Assembly: GCA_021234155.1 (NCBI GenBank)
Contig: JAJEKV010000084.1
Coordinates: 558,001 to 622,000 of the forward strand
Length of the DNA: 64,000 bases
Source: Isoetes taiwanensis
Taxonomy: Eukaryota; Streptophyta; Lycopodiopsida; Isoetales; Isoetaceae
Direction of reading: 5' to 3'
The notes beneath the pieces are model-generated. The model did no database searches, was not told the DNA's origin, and saw only the letters and a list, made by a program, of their open reading frames with translations. Below are positions 11,186-22,700 of the stretch, in pieces (position 1 is the stretch's first letter; the number at the start of each line of letters is the position of its first letter). Position numbers and translations under genes: made by a program.

Positions 11186-12493
11186 TTAATAGGGCTCTCC
11201 CTTAATTACACTGGCCAAGTGCATATCCTTCCTCATTAAGGTTACTCGCTTGGCATGCACGGTGCAGGCTGTGGAATCTTCGAAGTGCTGCACCAGCTTT
11301 TGTTCGGTTGCTTCCTGTAGTGCCAACAGCATCTCGTCCGTCACCCTCATGCCGGTGTTGTATTCCTGTATGACTTCTCTGACTAACCGGGCGAAGGGTG
11401 CTCGGGGGACTAGGAAGCCGAAGCTACGCTGGAAGTGCCTGATCTCTCGTAGCGCTCGTCTCTCGCTCTCCTTTCTGCTGGCTCTCTTTTTCGCTGGCTT
11501 CTTGGGAGGCTTGGGCTTTTCTGGCGGCGGCCTTAAGGTCTGCTTCTTCGATGGACGTCCACCTTCGACGATTCTGACCATGTTCTCTTGGTAGTAGGAG
11601 TTGTAAGCCTCCCACTTCCTCATGTACGCGTTGTGCTCCCTCAGCTTCCGCTCGTAGACCTTGACATGGTCTATCACGTACGACTCCCGGGCAGGTCGCG
11701 GGGCTTTCTTCCTGTCCCACGTCGGGTATGGTGGGGGTGCCTGCACTTGACCTGGCTGCTCTTGGTCCGGTGCTCCCTACTCGTCACCTTGGGGTTTAGA
11801 AGAACTCCCACCTGCAGCATTGGGGTTGAAGTCTTCATCTTCAGAGTCGCTTGAGGGCGGGGGCTGGTCAGCTGGTCGCTCCTCGATAATGAGCTTTGTT
11901 CGTGAAACCTTCTTCATTTTCCTTTGGCCCGCCTCCACGAATTTTCCTTTCTTCCGCTTCAGTTCCTCGGCCTCCTTGGCCTCCTTCTCCTCCCTCTTCC
12001 TCTTATTCTCCGCCTTTTTCTTTGCTCGGCGCCGCTCTTTCGCTTCGTGCATTTGGATCCATGCCTCGAGCTGCTCCTCCTCGGTCTGCTCGGGGGTGGG
12101 CTCCCTCCGCTCTTCTTGCTCCTTTGCCTCCTCCTCTCGAATCCAGGCTTCGAGCTGCTCCTCCTCGGTCTGCTCGGGAGTCGGCTGCCTCTGCTCTTCG
12201 CGAGCCTTGGTTCTCCTCTCTCGCTCTGCTGCCTCCTCCTCGAGCACTTCTGTAACTGCATTTGAGTGCACCTCGTCTTGATCGACCTGCTGGTTTATCT
12301 CCTCGTTCTGTGCTCCCTCCGGCTGGGATCCTTCCCTTTGGTGCTCATCTGAAGCTGTTCCCTCGCTCGATGAAGACTGGTCTTTTTGGTTAAGAAGGCG
12401 CTCCTGAAGCATCCGCTGTATCAGGCTCGGATCTTGGGCACTGGCCGATTCACCAGGTCGGGGAACTCGAGCGGTCTGTTTGGTTCTGGCCAT
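11186..12493 (-). pseudogene. Giant histone H3-like protein with H3 tail tip and H3 fold; one in-frame TAG
   Basis: One frame of 435 codons, interrupted only by TAG at 11777-11779. Residues 1-9 (MARTKQTAR) equal the N-terminus of histone H3, including R2, T3, K4, T6 and R8; position 9 is Val, not Lys. Residues 10-346 are unrelated to H3: a Gln/Glu-rich part, a 28-residue tandem repeat built on PTPEQTEEEQLEAWI (residues 104 and 132), a Lys/Arg-rich stretch that could be a nuclear signal, an acidic SDSEDEDFNP patch, then Pro/Lys-rich sequence. Residues 347-435 align without gaps to the H3 fold (ALREIR, PFARLVREV, LALQEA, HFED, HAKRVT, MRKD, LA) and end at the normal H3 stop. About half of the fold residues match canonical H3 by eye, including C110, H113, R116 and D123 of the H3-H3' interface. 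Loop 1 has normal H3 length, so it is not a typical CENH3. It lies 0.7 kb downstream of an LTR primer binding site in the same orientation. The TAG could be CAG changed by one C-to-T; readthrough or a sequence error are alternatives. Confidence 0.85.
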
Positions 12494-12534
12494 GTCTTAC
12501 GGTTCGTCGATCCGAGGTCGGGCGCCCAAAAATT

Positions 12535-12550
12535 GCCTTAGGGAGCTGGA
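12535..12550 (-). promoter_or_regulatory. Shared 16-bp leader motif before the H3-like gene
   Basis: TCCAGCTCCCTAAGGC on the minus strand. The partner at 10502-10517 differs by one base. Each copy lies 40-41 nt before its gene's ATG and 45-56 nt after its TATA box, so it is probably in the 5' UTR. Confidence 0.6.
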
Positions 12551-12595
12551 GCAGATTTTCTAAGGAGAAAACGTACAAATGAGGGGGGTCTAGAT

Positions 12596-12604
12596 CTATT
12601 TATA
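12596..12604 (-). promoter_or_regulatory. TATA box of the H3-like gene
   Basis: TATAAATAG on the minus strand, 103 nt before the ATG at 12493. Identical in sequence to the box before the second cassette gene, which suggests each gene has its own Pol II promoter rather than relying on the LTR. Confidence 0.65.
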
Positions 12605-12705
12605 TGGGCAATTTTTAGGTTAAAGTTCAAGTTACTCTATTGGATGAGCCAAGACACTTATTAGCCTTCTTACATGGGCTTAATTTAGACTTTTTTAATC
12701 CATTG

Positions 12706-12772
12706 GTCTCGCACGTTGCGCCCAGGGCAAGATCTAGAGTCTTGGTTTTTGCTCTGGCGCGACGTGTGAGAC
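12706..12772 (-). repeat. 67-bp foldback element, copy 3
   Basis: Outer arms GTCTCGCACGTTGCGCC and GGCGCGACGTGTGAGAC. The inner stem is CAAGAT with GTCTTG, so one end pair is a T-G wobble. It lies 213 bp before the H3-like ATG. Confidence 0.9.
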
Positions 12773-12919
12773 ATTGCGGATTTTTATGCTAAATTATATG
12801 ATTTCTAGGCATATTTCTAGGGGTGTAATATACCAATCTAGCTACATCCTACCTTAAAACTCGATCTAGCATGTTACTTTTTTGAAATTCATCAAGTATT
12901 AAGGTGTTTATGGGCCAAT

Positions 12920-12986
12920 GTCTCGCACGTTGCGCCCAGGGCAAAACCTGGAGTTTTGGTTTTGGCTCTGGCGCGACGTGTGAGAC
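12920..12986 (-). repeat. 67-bp foldback element, copy 4
   Basis: Same outer arms as copy 3, but the inner stem is CAAAAC with GTTTTG. Relative to copies 1 and 2 a G-C pair has become A-T on both sides, which keeps the pairing. It lies 187 bp from the primer binding site. Confidence 0.9.
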
Positions 12987-13172
12987 ATGCTTACCTTTAG
13001 AAAGATTTGGCTCAAGTTTTAGTCTTTTTATGTTCCAATTCACTTCACTGTTACTAGCTTAGCATATACTACAAAAATGAGAAAATTTTTTCCCACTTTT
13101 CGAGGTTTGAGGATCCTATCAAGTTAGTACTACTGGGAGTATGGCCAGTGCTTTGCTCTTGGTCTTCAAGAA

Positions 13173-13188
13173 CATTGCTCTGATACCA
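13173..13188 (-). promoter_or_regulatory. LTR-retrotransposon primer binding site (initiator Met tRNA)
   Basis: Minus strand TGGTATCAGAGCAATG. Its first 12 nt are complementary to the 3' end of plant initiator tRNA-Met. It starts one base after the LTR end, the usual position for minus-strand priming. Confidence 0.85.
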
Positions 13189-13189
13189 C

Positions 13190-14721
13190 TGTGACGTCCC
13201 CTACTCATATACGGTGCACTCACCGTATACGAACAAGAGTTCATCCCCCATACCAGCTTCTGCTGATACAGGGCCCTCCACGTATCACTGTAACCTTGAT
13301 GAGTTCCAGTGGGAAGAGTGGAGGGGTCATTTTACCCCATCTCCCTCAAGGCCTACCTAGCTGCGGAAGCGTAAACATACATGTCAGTATACAACAACAA
13401 CATCACATGACCATCTCGAAGGATGGCTCACCACATATCTGCATAAACAAGATCAGCACATCACATGTGGGAGTCCTACCCAAGGCTCAGACTCAAGGGA
13501 AAGGACTGACGGCTTGGGTCTCCAGAGTTCATTGCAGACAGAATTCATGGCAATGGATTTGGCTGGCATGAGAACATGGCTTAGGATAGTCCACTCCATC
13601 CGCCCCTCCTGTGCACACTTCGCAAAGTAGGTTGAAAAGTGTTGGGACCTGACTGTAGCCCGCCGGATGCATAGCCAAAAGGGCTATTCCTGGGTTGCAT
13701 CTCCCCAGTTCTGATGGGGCCGGTAGGGATCACTCCCTCCAGAGATCTACATGCTGACTCAAGGTGACTAGAGGGCCACTGCCCTTATTCGACTTGAACC
13801 CACTGGAGAGTGGCGCATCACTCCACGGGTGTCGAGCCCATGCCTTGCTTACACTCAGTGGCAAGCCATTAGACCTAGTCCACAGTGATCCCCGGTAGGC
13901 CTTACACACCAAAGGGGTCGTTCAAGAGTCAGAACACGAACCTCGTTATAAGCCAGTCTGGCCCCTTCACCCACAACCAGGCGTGGCCGAATCTACAGTG
14001 TGCTAAAGAGGCTAGCTAGGAGCATCACTACTAGGCCTTAGGGTCTCTACCCCCCTTCCCAATACAATGAGTTCACAGAGATACATATCCATATACATCA
14101 CAGAAGAACTAAAGAACTAGATCTAATCTATATCATAGAGTTAGGTTCTTTAGTTAGAGCTTGGTATCTAGGGATCTAGATGGCTGCTATGGGCAATTAA
14201 TAGGCTAAACCTACTGATTCAATGACTGAAAGACGGTTTAGGCTATTAAATTGACTAAATACCTGATCCTTGGCTCGCTCCTCCTGCCCTGAACTCGACC
14301 ATCCTGCTGAACTGCTAGAAGATGGAGCTAGAAGGGGAAACTAACGAGCTAATTCGCTCAGACAGAGTCTGGGAGGCGGTTTTGACTCCTGGAGCAAGCA
14401 AAACAGAGCCCTAAAATGGCATGAACGATAATAGCAAGTTAGGGTTTCTCTTACCTAAATAGACAAGGGTTTAGGGCTAGGGTTTCCAATTACCCCTGTG
14501 GGATAATTGGTGTGGCCCACTTGCCTTTATGAGGTGGCATAAGGGTCCACAGGGAAGATGTGCACCTAGATAAATGTGCACATTGGTAAATGCACACACC
14601 TTGCAAGTTGCCCCCTTAGGGGCTACCCGCTTGGCTACACGTCGGCGTACACGTCAGTCGGGGTGGCATGTACGCGTGACGAGGCAGTACCTGGGACCGT
14701 ATACTGTGTTGGAACGTCACA
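13190..14721 (-). mobile_element. LTR (5' LTR of a minus-oriented retrotransposon)
   Basis: The 1,532-bp block has TG...CA ends inside an 8-bp terminal inverted repeat TGTGACGT/ACGTCACA, and a primer binding site abuts its inner end, so it is not a solo LTR. A perfect inverted repeat ATACGGTG-CACT-CACCGTAT lies at about 13209-13228 near its 3' end. No second LTR was found toward lower coordinates, and no reverse transcriptase or integrase is visible between 9 and 13 kb. The element is therefore truncated or non-autonomous; the H3-like cassette occupies the position of its internal region. Confidence 0.75.
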
Positions 14722-17261
14722 GTAATTTTCTTGTTTCCGCGTAGGTTCATGACATTCTCCAAACACAAATCAACGTGTCTTTTCCAATCCAGATACCCAT
14801 GGTCATATCATTGCAAATGATTGACAGTGGATGTGGTTGTATGGGGCATGGTTTTTAGTCATAGGAAATTCATATTTTGCATATGATAGACCTGGTTTTG
14901 AATGAACAGGATATTGGGTATGCACAGCCAAGGGTGCTCCACATATAAAATTTTCAACTTGGCAATCATGTCTGCAGAAACATGATGTCTTGGTGCTGCA
15001 CAGACATGTGATGACAGTTTGGACATTTCATAAGGCATGTCTTAGAATGTTTTCATTTGCAAATCTCTATATTGAGGGATAAGTTCATAACTTTGCAGAT
15101 GGTGGGAGCTGCTATTTGATTAGCTTTCATTCTTCACGATGGTGCACATTTCATCTTTGATTAATAGCAAATGCAAGTCATAATAAGTCTCTATAGCCCA
15201 TTTCTTATAGGTTTTAGCAACTATTGAGGGAGGAATTTGCTTAGAAATCGTATGCACTATCCTTTTATTGCTTGAAACTCAAGGGTGAAAAAAAGGAAGT
15301 ACATCTCCCCTGGCCCCTCAACAAACTGCTTTCAATGCTTTTTATTACTTCTAGCATTTATTTATAACACGTAGTCAATTCAATGTTCATTTTCCGCATC
15401 CAGAGTTGGTTAGAGAAGATGGTATAAGTGATCGTAAAATTAGAGTCATTGTCTTTACTCGATCCAATACGAAGCTTTAACTATCGTTAAATAACTACTA
15501 TGGATGTGGATGGACTTGAATTATCAGATGCCACCTCAATGTGTAGGTTCACTAACAAATCTGAGCATATAATAAAAAGAGCAATGTTTAGGATCTGTTA
15601 ATAATAATTAATTTGCATTATTCCAATGATGGGTATGCAATGCCTTAAATGGAGGCACATGGCAATAGCTACATATGTTTGATAAGGGCCGACATGCGAT
15701 GATGTCAAAGTAGTTAGTGTGCTTCAGTGTTTATTTTACTTCGCTTTACTCTAGGACTTTTATCTACTTCTCTTCTTTTTAGATTCATAATATTTATTGT
15801 GTCCAGATTATTGAAATGACTAACTCTGGAGAGCTTTGGCGAGCTTTGGCAGGTGTTTATCTCATAAAATGGATGCTTAATGGTATCTTTAGAATCTCAG
15901 TTTGCATGGAAAATGCAACATAATTTTTCTAGCAAGGCAGCAGGTTAATAATAGGGGCACATTCAGTTTATTCTCATGCTTACCTTTATATGTAGATCTC
16001 ACAAGAGATCACTTTCATTCTCCACCTATAAGCAAATGTTTGGATCATATTTTAGTGTGCTATTTTATCAAACGAGCATTTCCTAAGTGATGCACTATTT
16101 AGTGTGAGAGGCACTTGAATATGTTGATACTTATGTTGAGTTTCACAGTCTACTCCTGCGAAATTCTGTTGTTGGCAAACTTGGAAATGAAACTCGGATT
16201 CTGCCCACAATCATGGCATATGCATGCCGAAATCTGAAAGGGGGAAATCGAGATTGAATTGGAAATGAAAAAATTGAAATTGAAATTAGAGCAAAAAAAA
16301 AAAAAAAAAGGCCTCGATTTTTGGAAAATCAATTTTTTTTTCTGGGAGCCAAAGAACTTCAAAACCTTAGGAAAATCGAATAGAAAAAAATCCAAAAATA
16401 TTTTCCTCCATATCAAAAAATTCCAAATTAACAAGATAGATAGGCATGCCAAAAATTCTTTATGGATCTATTACAAGATAGATGTGACAAAAAGAGAGGG
16501 ACAATGGAAAGCTGAACATTGGGACCAATGGTCTGATTTTAATAATGCTATTATCCTCTACTAGTTAATAGTCATTGTAGCAGTTCTTTAGAAATTTGTA
16601 CATTTGGATAATGGTCAAGGACCAAAGGCACATGAGAATTGGAGACATTCTTGCGATTGAGAGCAAGAAAAGTTTGGCATAAAGGGGGACTCATTCTAAA
16701 ATGCTACAACTCTATGGTGGCGATTGTATCAGTTGGAGAATAATGGATTTGGATTATGATATGCACCAAAGGTAACACAAAAGAATTGGAATCAATCTTG
16801 CAACTGAACAGATGTGGTTGTGGATAATGGTGATAGACTAAAGATAAGGTGGAAGAACTAGAAGTGATATCATAATCGATTAAAACCTTTCACTGTTTCT
16901 ACGTCTTTGCAAGTTTCGTAACATAAACAGGGCATCCATACATATAGCAAACGTTAAACTGCCTTCCAATGGTCGTAGATTAAATGAATTAGTCTAAACA
17001 TATTCAATTCAATCCTTTCTTCCAACTTCATCGATATGCACTCACACTAATTTAGATCACTTCTACTATCTCATTTAATAAAAGCCGTTGCCAAGAGCAT
17101 CAATGAGCAACCATGATATCGTGAAGATAATTTTACTTTCAAAAATGATTGTTAACCATAAAATCATCTCCCTAAAGGTTACCACATAAACAGAGACCAC
17201 ACAACAATGAAATAACCACCCCTTCAAATTTTTACTAAAGCCCGGCGACGCCGGACACCAT
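14722..17261. other. No recognisable gene; AT-rich
   Basis: Nothing coding is supported. A purine-rich stretch near 16230-16310 consists of GAAATTG-type repeats leading into an A17 run, and a T-rich stretch follows. Confidence 0.6.
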
Positions 17262-18616
17262 AACTAGTATTTCTTAGTCAATTATGTGACATAGCAGGAA
17301 TGACAGTCAACCAGCAGAAAACCAAGTTGTTGCCGATCCTGTCTGCGCAGCATGATATCCCGGACTTCTATTACAGAGGGCAAATGATGGAAGTTGTAAC
17401 GACCTTTAAGTATATGGATATCGATTTCTCTGCTAACATGCTATGGGATGACTGTGTAGAAAGAAGGGTCAGCGCGGGATGGAAAGCCCAGTATGCAATG
17501 CAGAATAGCTGTTACAGAATAGATCTCTGCGATTGGGCACGTAAAGCACACCTGTTTCGAGCACTCGTTGAACCAGTATTGTTGTATGGGGTAGAGGTCT
17601 GGGGGCCAGCGACTAGCAAGGGCACTTGGGATGAGCTAGAGAGGGTACAGAAGGCTTCCCTGACATACACCCTAGGCGTCAAGGACACGGTGCCTTATCT
17701 GATTTTGCTGTATGAGACTGGCTTTTGGCCCCTGCAACATTCTGCTATGCGCAGGCACCTTGCGTATTTCCATAAGGTTGACAGCATGGATGCACGTCGT
17801 CTTCTTCCCCGGGCTCTGTTATTGGCACAAGGGCCACAACGTCTGAAGAGAGTGTGGCAGGAGCATTGTAGGGGATGGTTCGCAAGATGGTCCATAGACT
17901 ATCAACAGATTATGGATATGTCGAAAATCGCGGAACAGGAGCTGCATTTGAATGAGCGCTTTGCTACCTCTCTGTGGGATACGCCCACTCTTGCAAAGCC
18001 CAAAACAGAGCACTACCACACGTAGGTTAATCCGTCGCTTGAGCATGGCCCCCACCAGTATTTGAAGGCACACATCTCTACCAAGAAACGGAGAGCTATA
18101 GCTGCAATAAGGACAGGGTCCCACCATCTCAGAATTGAGACAGGTCGCTGGAGTACGGGTGGAGGGCAGGGAATCCCCCGGCATGAGAGATTATGCCAGT
18201 GCTGTCACATGCAGATAGTAGAAGATGAACACCATGCTCTACAGGAGTGTCCGGCATATGCACGCATCCGAGCAGCTCATGCCAATCTCAGATGCTCTGA
18301 GATAGCAATTCATCAACTGCTGGCTTCGCCAATGGTTGCACGTCTCGCGTCCTACGTTCTGCAAGTCTCCACCGTCAAAGAGTCCCTCACAGCACAGGGA
18401 ATTTGAGCGCCCAGATAGGGACTCTGAATGCCTATTATAAGGGTTTTTCCTCCCACATGGGGGGTTTTTTTGTCCCAGTGGTAGAGACGCATTGTACAGG
18501 GTTTATGTGGTTTTCTTTGGTGTTTGGATACTTTCCAATATATTGTATGTCTATAACCATCTCATAGGCCAGTTGGCCTACGTGGACGTTAAAATATACT
18601 TCCTTCCTTCCTTCCC
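17262..18616 (+). mobile_element. LINE, 3' portion (RT thumb/C-terminal region, zinc knuckle, 3' UTR, TTCC tail)
   Basis: The frame from about 17262 reads CDIAGMTVNQQKTK, a reverse-transcriptase palm-to-thumb signature, then LLYGVEVWGPATS, a thumb motif of LINE polymerases. It ends with a Cys/His knuckle (LCQCCHMQIVEDEHHALQEC) near 18190-18260 and a stop at 18406. One in-frame TAG (18023-18025) splits the frame. The 3' UTR ends with hairpin TAGGCC-AGTT-GGCCTA (18565-18580), then CGTGGACGTTAAAATA and a short TTCC repeat. The 5' truncation is usual for LINEs. It has no catalytic YxDD and cannot move by itself. Confidence 0.85.
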
Positions 18617-19767
18617 TATATTCGACCCTTGAGTAAGGGATAGTTGAATTGGGTATCATATGTGCTGTAATGTTCAAAAAAAAAAAAGTATTATTTGATA
18701 AGGTTTTGCTTGAAGTTATTTTTCATTTATTGAAAGCAACATAGGGTGGAAAAAAACCCCACCTCATCATAATCTTGCGTTAAGAGAAACATTTGAGCAT
18801 GTGAAGAGGTGTATGCCATAACCCAATGCTATAAAGCAACATGCAACATTTGAGCATGTGAATAAGTGTATGCCATAACCCAATGCTAGAAAGCAAGTAA
18901 CATGCAATCCTTACCTAGTCCAAAATTGTGAACAGACTGCACTCTTTTAAAATTAGATGGAATGAGAAGTTTCATCCAGTTAATTTATGATGTTTGTAGT
19001 TCTATACTTGATCAAGACCTAAACTAACGTCTACAGACATAGATATGCATGTCAGAATTTATGATGTTTAAGCAAGATTTCATTAATTAGAGAAATTTCA
19101 TTTTCTCATTTGACAACGAAATAGGTCGTGATCATCTCAGGCAAACTAAAAAATGGTTGAATGCAACTAGAATGAAGCGTTAATAATTAGTAAATCAGCT
19201 TGAAAAAAATTACGAGCGCCGAAAATCATCTGTACAGCTATAGCCTCTAGGTGTCATAACATTTAACTATGGGGTTCAAAAAGCATCACTAGTGGTCCCA
19301 AAGATCACCATGGCGATCATTTGGACAAGACGGCAAGGCAATATATAAAGAATTTACTGCTTGCAATTATCTAATATTAATCTAAAAAATAAACAAATCT
19401 TGTCGGAATAATCGCGGTTGCGATTTCTTAGACAAATATATTCATGTAAAGTAGGCACACATCATAAAGCATGTATTTTCAAAGATGTATAATTACAAAA
19501 AAGGTAAGTGTAATTATTAAAAATCTTTGCATATAAATTGACATTTTTATTGAGTTTCTTTCAGAGACTCTACATCAATGCCAAGCTCTGCAGCTATTCC
19601 TTTCCTGCGGCAATCATCTGTGATGTGTCCATTTCTGTATATCCTGTAGTATTCGGCATATCCACATCAATTGCGACATCTATTTCTTGCATACGCCCTG
19701 ACATATGAGAACTGTCCAACAATTCATCCGCCAATGCCATAGAGTATTCTGTAGAGCGAACCAACTT
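18617..19767. other. No gene; tandem duplication of about 60 bp at 18.79-18.90 kb
   Basis: AACATTTGAGCATGTGAA...GTGTATGCCATAACCCAATGCTA is present twice in a row (about 18787-18846 and 18847-18905). The rest is AT-rich without recognisable features. Confidence 0.6.
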
Positions 19768-22700
19768 CTATCTCTTTGGTGAATGGTCGCCATCTAGTCT
19801 ACCACTTCCAGATGCGTCATCAAACATTCCCATGTATTCGAAATTATGAAGCGGCTTTTCTACAGAACATGTTATCGCTGACAAGATCTTCTCAAGATTT
19901 TTGTTCAGTGCCTCCAGCTTTTTGAACTGTAGATCGAGCTCAGCAGATGCGTTTCCTGTTTTTTCTAGCAGTGCCCTAGTTTCCTGTAACCTCTCTTCGA
20001 AACTTTTCTGATCCAGAGCAACTAGTATTTGATCCATCTCACTGAGATCTGTCTCCTGAGTTATATTGATGTCCGTCATGTCTGAACTGTTTGGCTTAGG
20101 GTATAGCAATTTCTTCTTCCGCTTTTTTGGCAGGCTTTGCCATTTTCTCTATAGTTTCAAAGAAGGATCTAAGGAAACGGCATACCTTATCATCATATTC
20201 AAAGGAAACACTGTGTTTTCCTTGCATCAGACCAACTCTTGAAGCTTTTCGGTCGGCCGAGAAAAAAATCAAGAACACAACTATCCAGTGGAACCAGTTC
20301 CTTCACCATGTAGTAAATATATGATGTTTTTGCCTGGCTCTTATGGCGAAGTCGCCATCTATTGCTGCCCAAGAGAACTTGGGTTTACCTATAAAATACT
20401 CCAAATATTTTTTCTTTGTTTTTATATCCACCTCTTCGTCACCATTAATGGATATTTCAGAGGGGGCGTGCTTTTCGGTACATTGGTCACTTGAATCAGC
20501 CGTAGCTCCAGTTTCGGCTTCACAGGCAATACACGAGCCTCACTTCTGTTTATCGTGACATAGGTCACGTGATACTGGAACTCTTGATATTTTTCTTGCT
20601 CTCCTAGCCTTGTTCTTCGTAAGCCCCAAGGGAAACATGAGAACTACCTTGAATCTGACTTTGACTATACATGCAGTTTGGCAAATGGGCGGATCTGAGG
20701 AACATGATGATATGATAAACTTTAGCTTTTGTCATGCATGCAATCCTGCTAAATAAATCTACGTATTTTTCCACTTCCCATAGCGTCGTGAAACTACGCG
20801 TGTCAATAAAAATCATTGTGGCATTCTCAGACACCGGTGCAAAAACAGAAATACCAGATTTGGTGACATGGTGCACGATGTTCCTCTTCTCTTTCAGTTT
20901 TCTTGCCTCTTCTGACTTTATAATGGCCATAATAGCTTCCAAAAAAGCACTGGGGAATTGCCTTGCACTGAGTCTTTATTATAGTTGGCTTTAATATAAT
21001 CAAAATTTGTGTCAGCTATATCCAGCAATCGTTGCTCAGAAAGATCTGGAAAACATGCAGCTAACTCCTCAAACCTTCTGTATTCCTTCTCTGATATACA
21101 ATTGACGTAGGACAACACTTCACGATGCATCAGTGACAGCGTTCTGATGTCTAGCGCCCTCTGTCGGCAATCAAAGCGGCTTGTATAACCGGATTGAACT
21201 TTCAGAAAGACTTTGCCTTCAAGAATTTCGTCCATCAGTTGGCTGACCTCGGCATCATTAATTCCTCGAAGGTATCTTAGAAAAGTTTTGTTAAAGAATT
21301 CCTTAGAAGGCTTATCTGACAGTTCCCCATTATCATCAGCTAGCTTACGCGCTGCCCACTTGTTAACAACAGAAATAAGTTTGGACCATGATTCTTTTTG
21401 CATGAAAAGGAATTGCTTTTCATCCTTAAGTTCTTTAACCTTCAAGGTCGTTGTAGCTACATCGACAAAATCCTGTAAACAACAGCTGGTCAGGACCGCA
21501 ACGACAATCTTCTTTAGCTGAAAATAAGAATTAACATTCCAAGTGAATGATACTATAGTGCCTATTGGGCCTTGTGGAGGGCATCCATAAGCCTTGTGAT
21601 GATTCCTTAATTGCTGGAGTTTTTCAATTAGTGGCTCCTTATATACTGTATCCGCGATAACGTCATTGCACTGTATGGATAACTGAATATACTCATTGGA
21701 GAGATTTCTATTTTGCACCCGCTTCTTCACTTTGCATAAGCTTAGCAAATTCCAGCCGTTGCTCGGAGAACAAAGAATTTGTGCAGCAAAAATACTGTGA
21801 TCACTAGAAATAATATAAAATTTCTTGTTCAAGAGCTCCTCAGGATGGGACCAGGTGATCAATCTCATGCATTGGTGTTCCATCAATTAATAGGCATTAT
21901 ATACAGACGGTCTAATTATAGAGAGAAATATGCAATAAAACTTACCTTGTCACTGGGTCAAATGGGATGACATCGGCAGGCGTGAGAACCTCCGTTGGGC
22001 ACCTTTTTGAAGCTCTTGATTAACGTTTATACATGATCATTAGATCGAATCCTATGAGTTAGATTTGCGGGGCTGTCTCATAATAAAAAATGCTGATCTT
22101 CTGGAACCAATTCACTCCCATAGGATAAAATCTTTTAAATTCTTCTAGTTTAGAGGCGGTCTGTTCATTGCACTTTATGGATAACTGAATATACTCATTG
22201 GAGAGATTTCTATTTTGCACCCGCTTCTTCACTTTGCATAAGCTTAGCAAATTCCAGCCGTTGCTCGGAGAACAAAGAATTTGTGCAGCAAAAATATTGT
22301 GATTACTAGAAATAATATAAAATTTCTTGTTCAAGAGCTCCTCAGGATGGGACCAAGTGATCAATCTCCTGCATTGGTGTTCCATCAATTAATAGGCATT
22401 ATATACAGGCGGTCTAATTATAGAGAGAAATATGCAATAAAACTTACCTTGTCACTGGGTCAAATGGGATGACATCGGCAGGCGTGAGAACCTCCGTTGG
22501 GCACCTTTTGAAGCTCTTGATTAACGTTTATACATGATCATTAGATCGAACCCTATGAGTTAGATTTGCGGGGCTGTCTCATAATAAAAAATGCTGATCT
22601 TCTGGAACCAATTCACTCCCATAGGATAAAATCTTTTAAATTCTTCTAGTTTAGAGGCGGTCTGTTCAGCAAGCTTCTTTTTTCCATCTGGATTTGAAGT

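Noticed and set aside
11820..12281. Several Ser-, Leu- and Pro-rich open frames on the plus strand and a second minus frame across the H3-like insert
   Set aside because: They are shadows of the Glu/Lys-rich repeat-coding stretch. None has a domain, and the minus-strand H3 frame explains the composition.
11186..12493. Centromeric H3 (CENH3)
   Set aside because: Loop 1 has canonical H3 length and the tail begins with the canonical H3 tip, unlike typical CENH3 proteins.
10776..12986. CRISPR-like array
   Set aside because: Only four repeats, in two distant pairs with coding sequence between them, in plant nuclear DNA; strong foldback structure explains them.
13190..14721. Solo LTR
   Set aside because: A primer binding site lies one base from its inner end, so at least part of the internal region is present.
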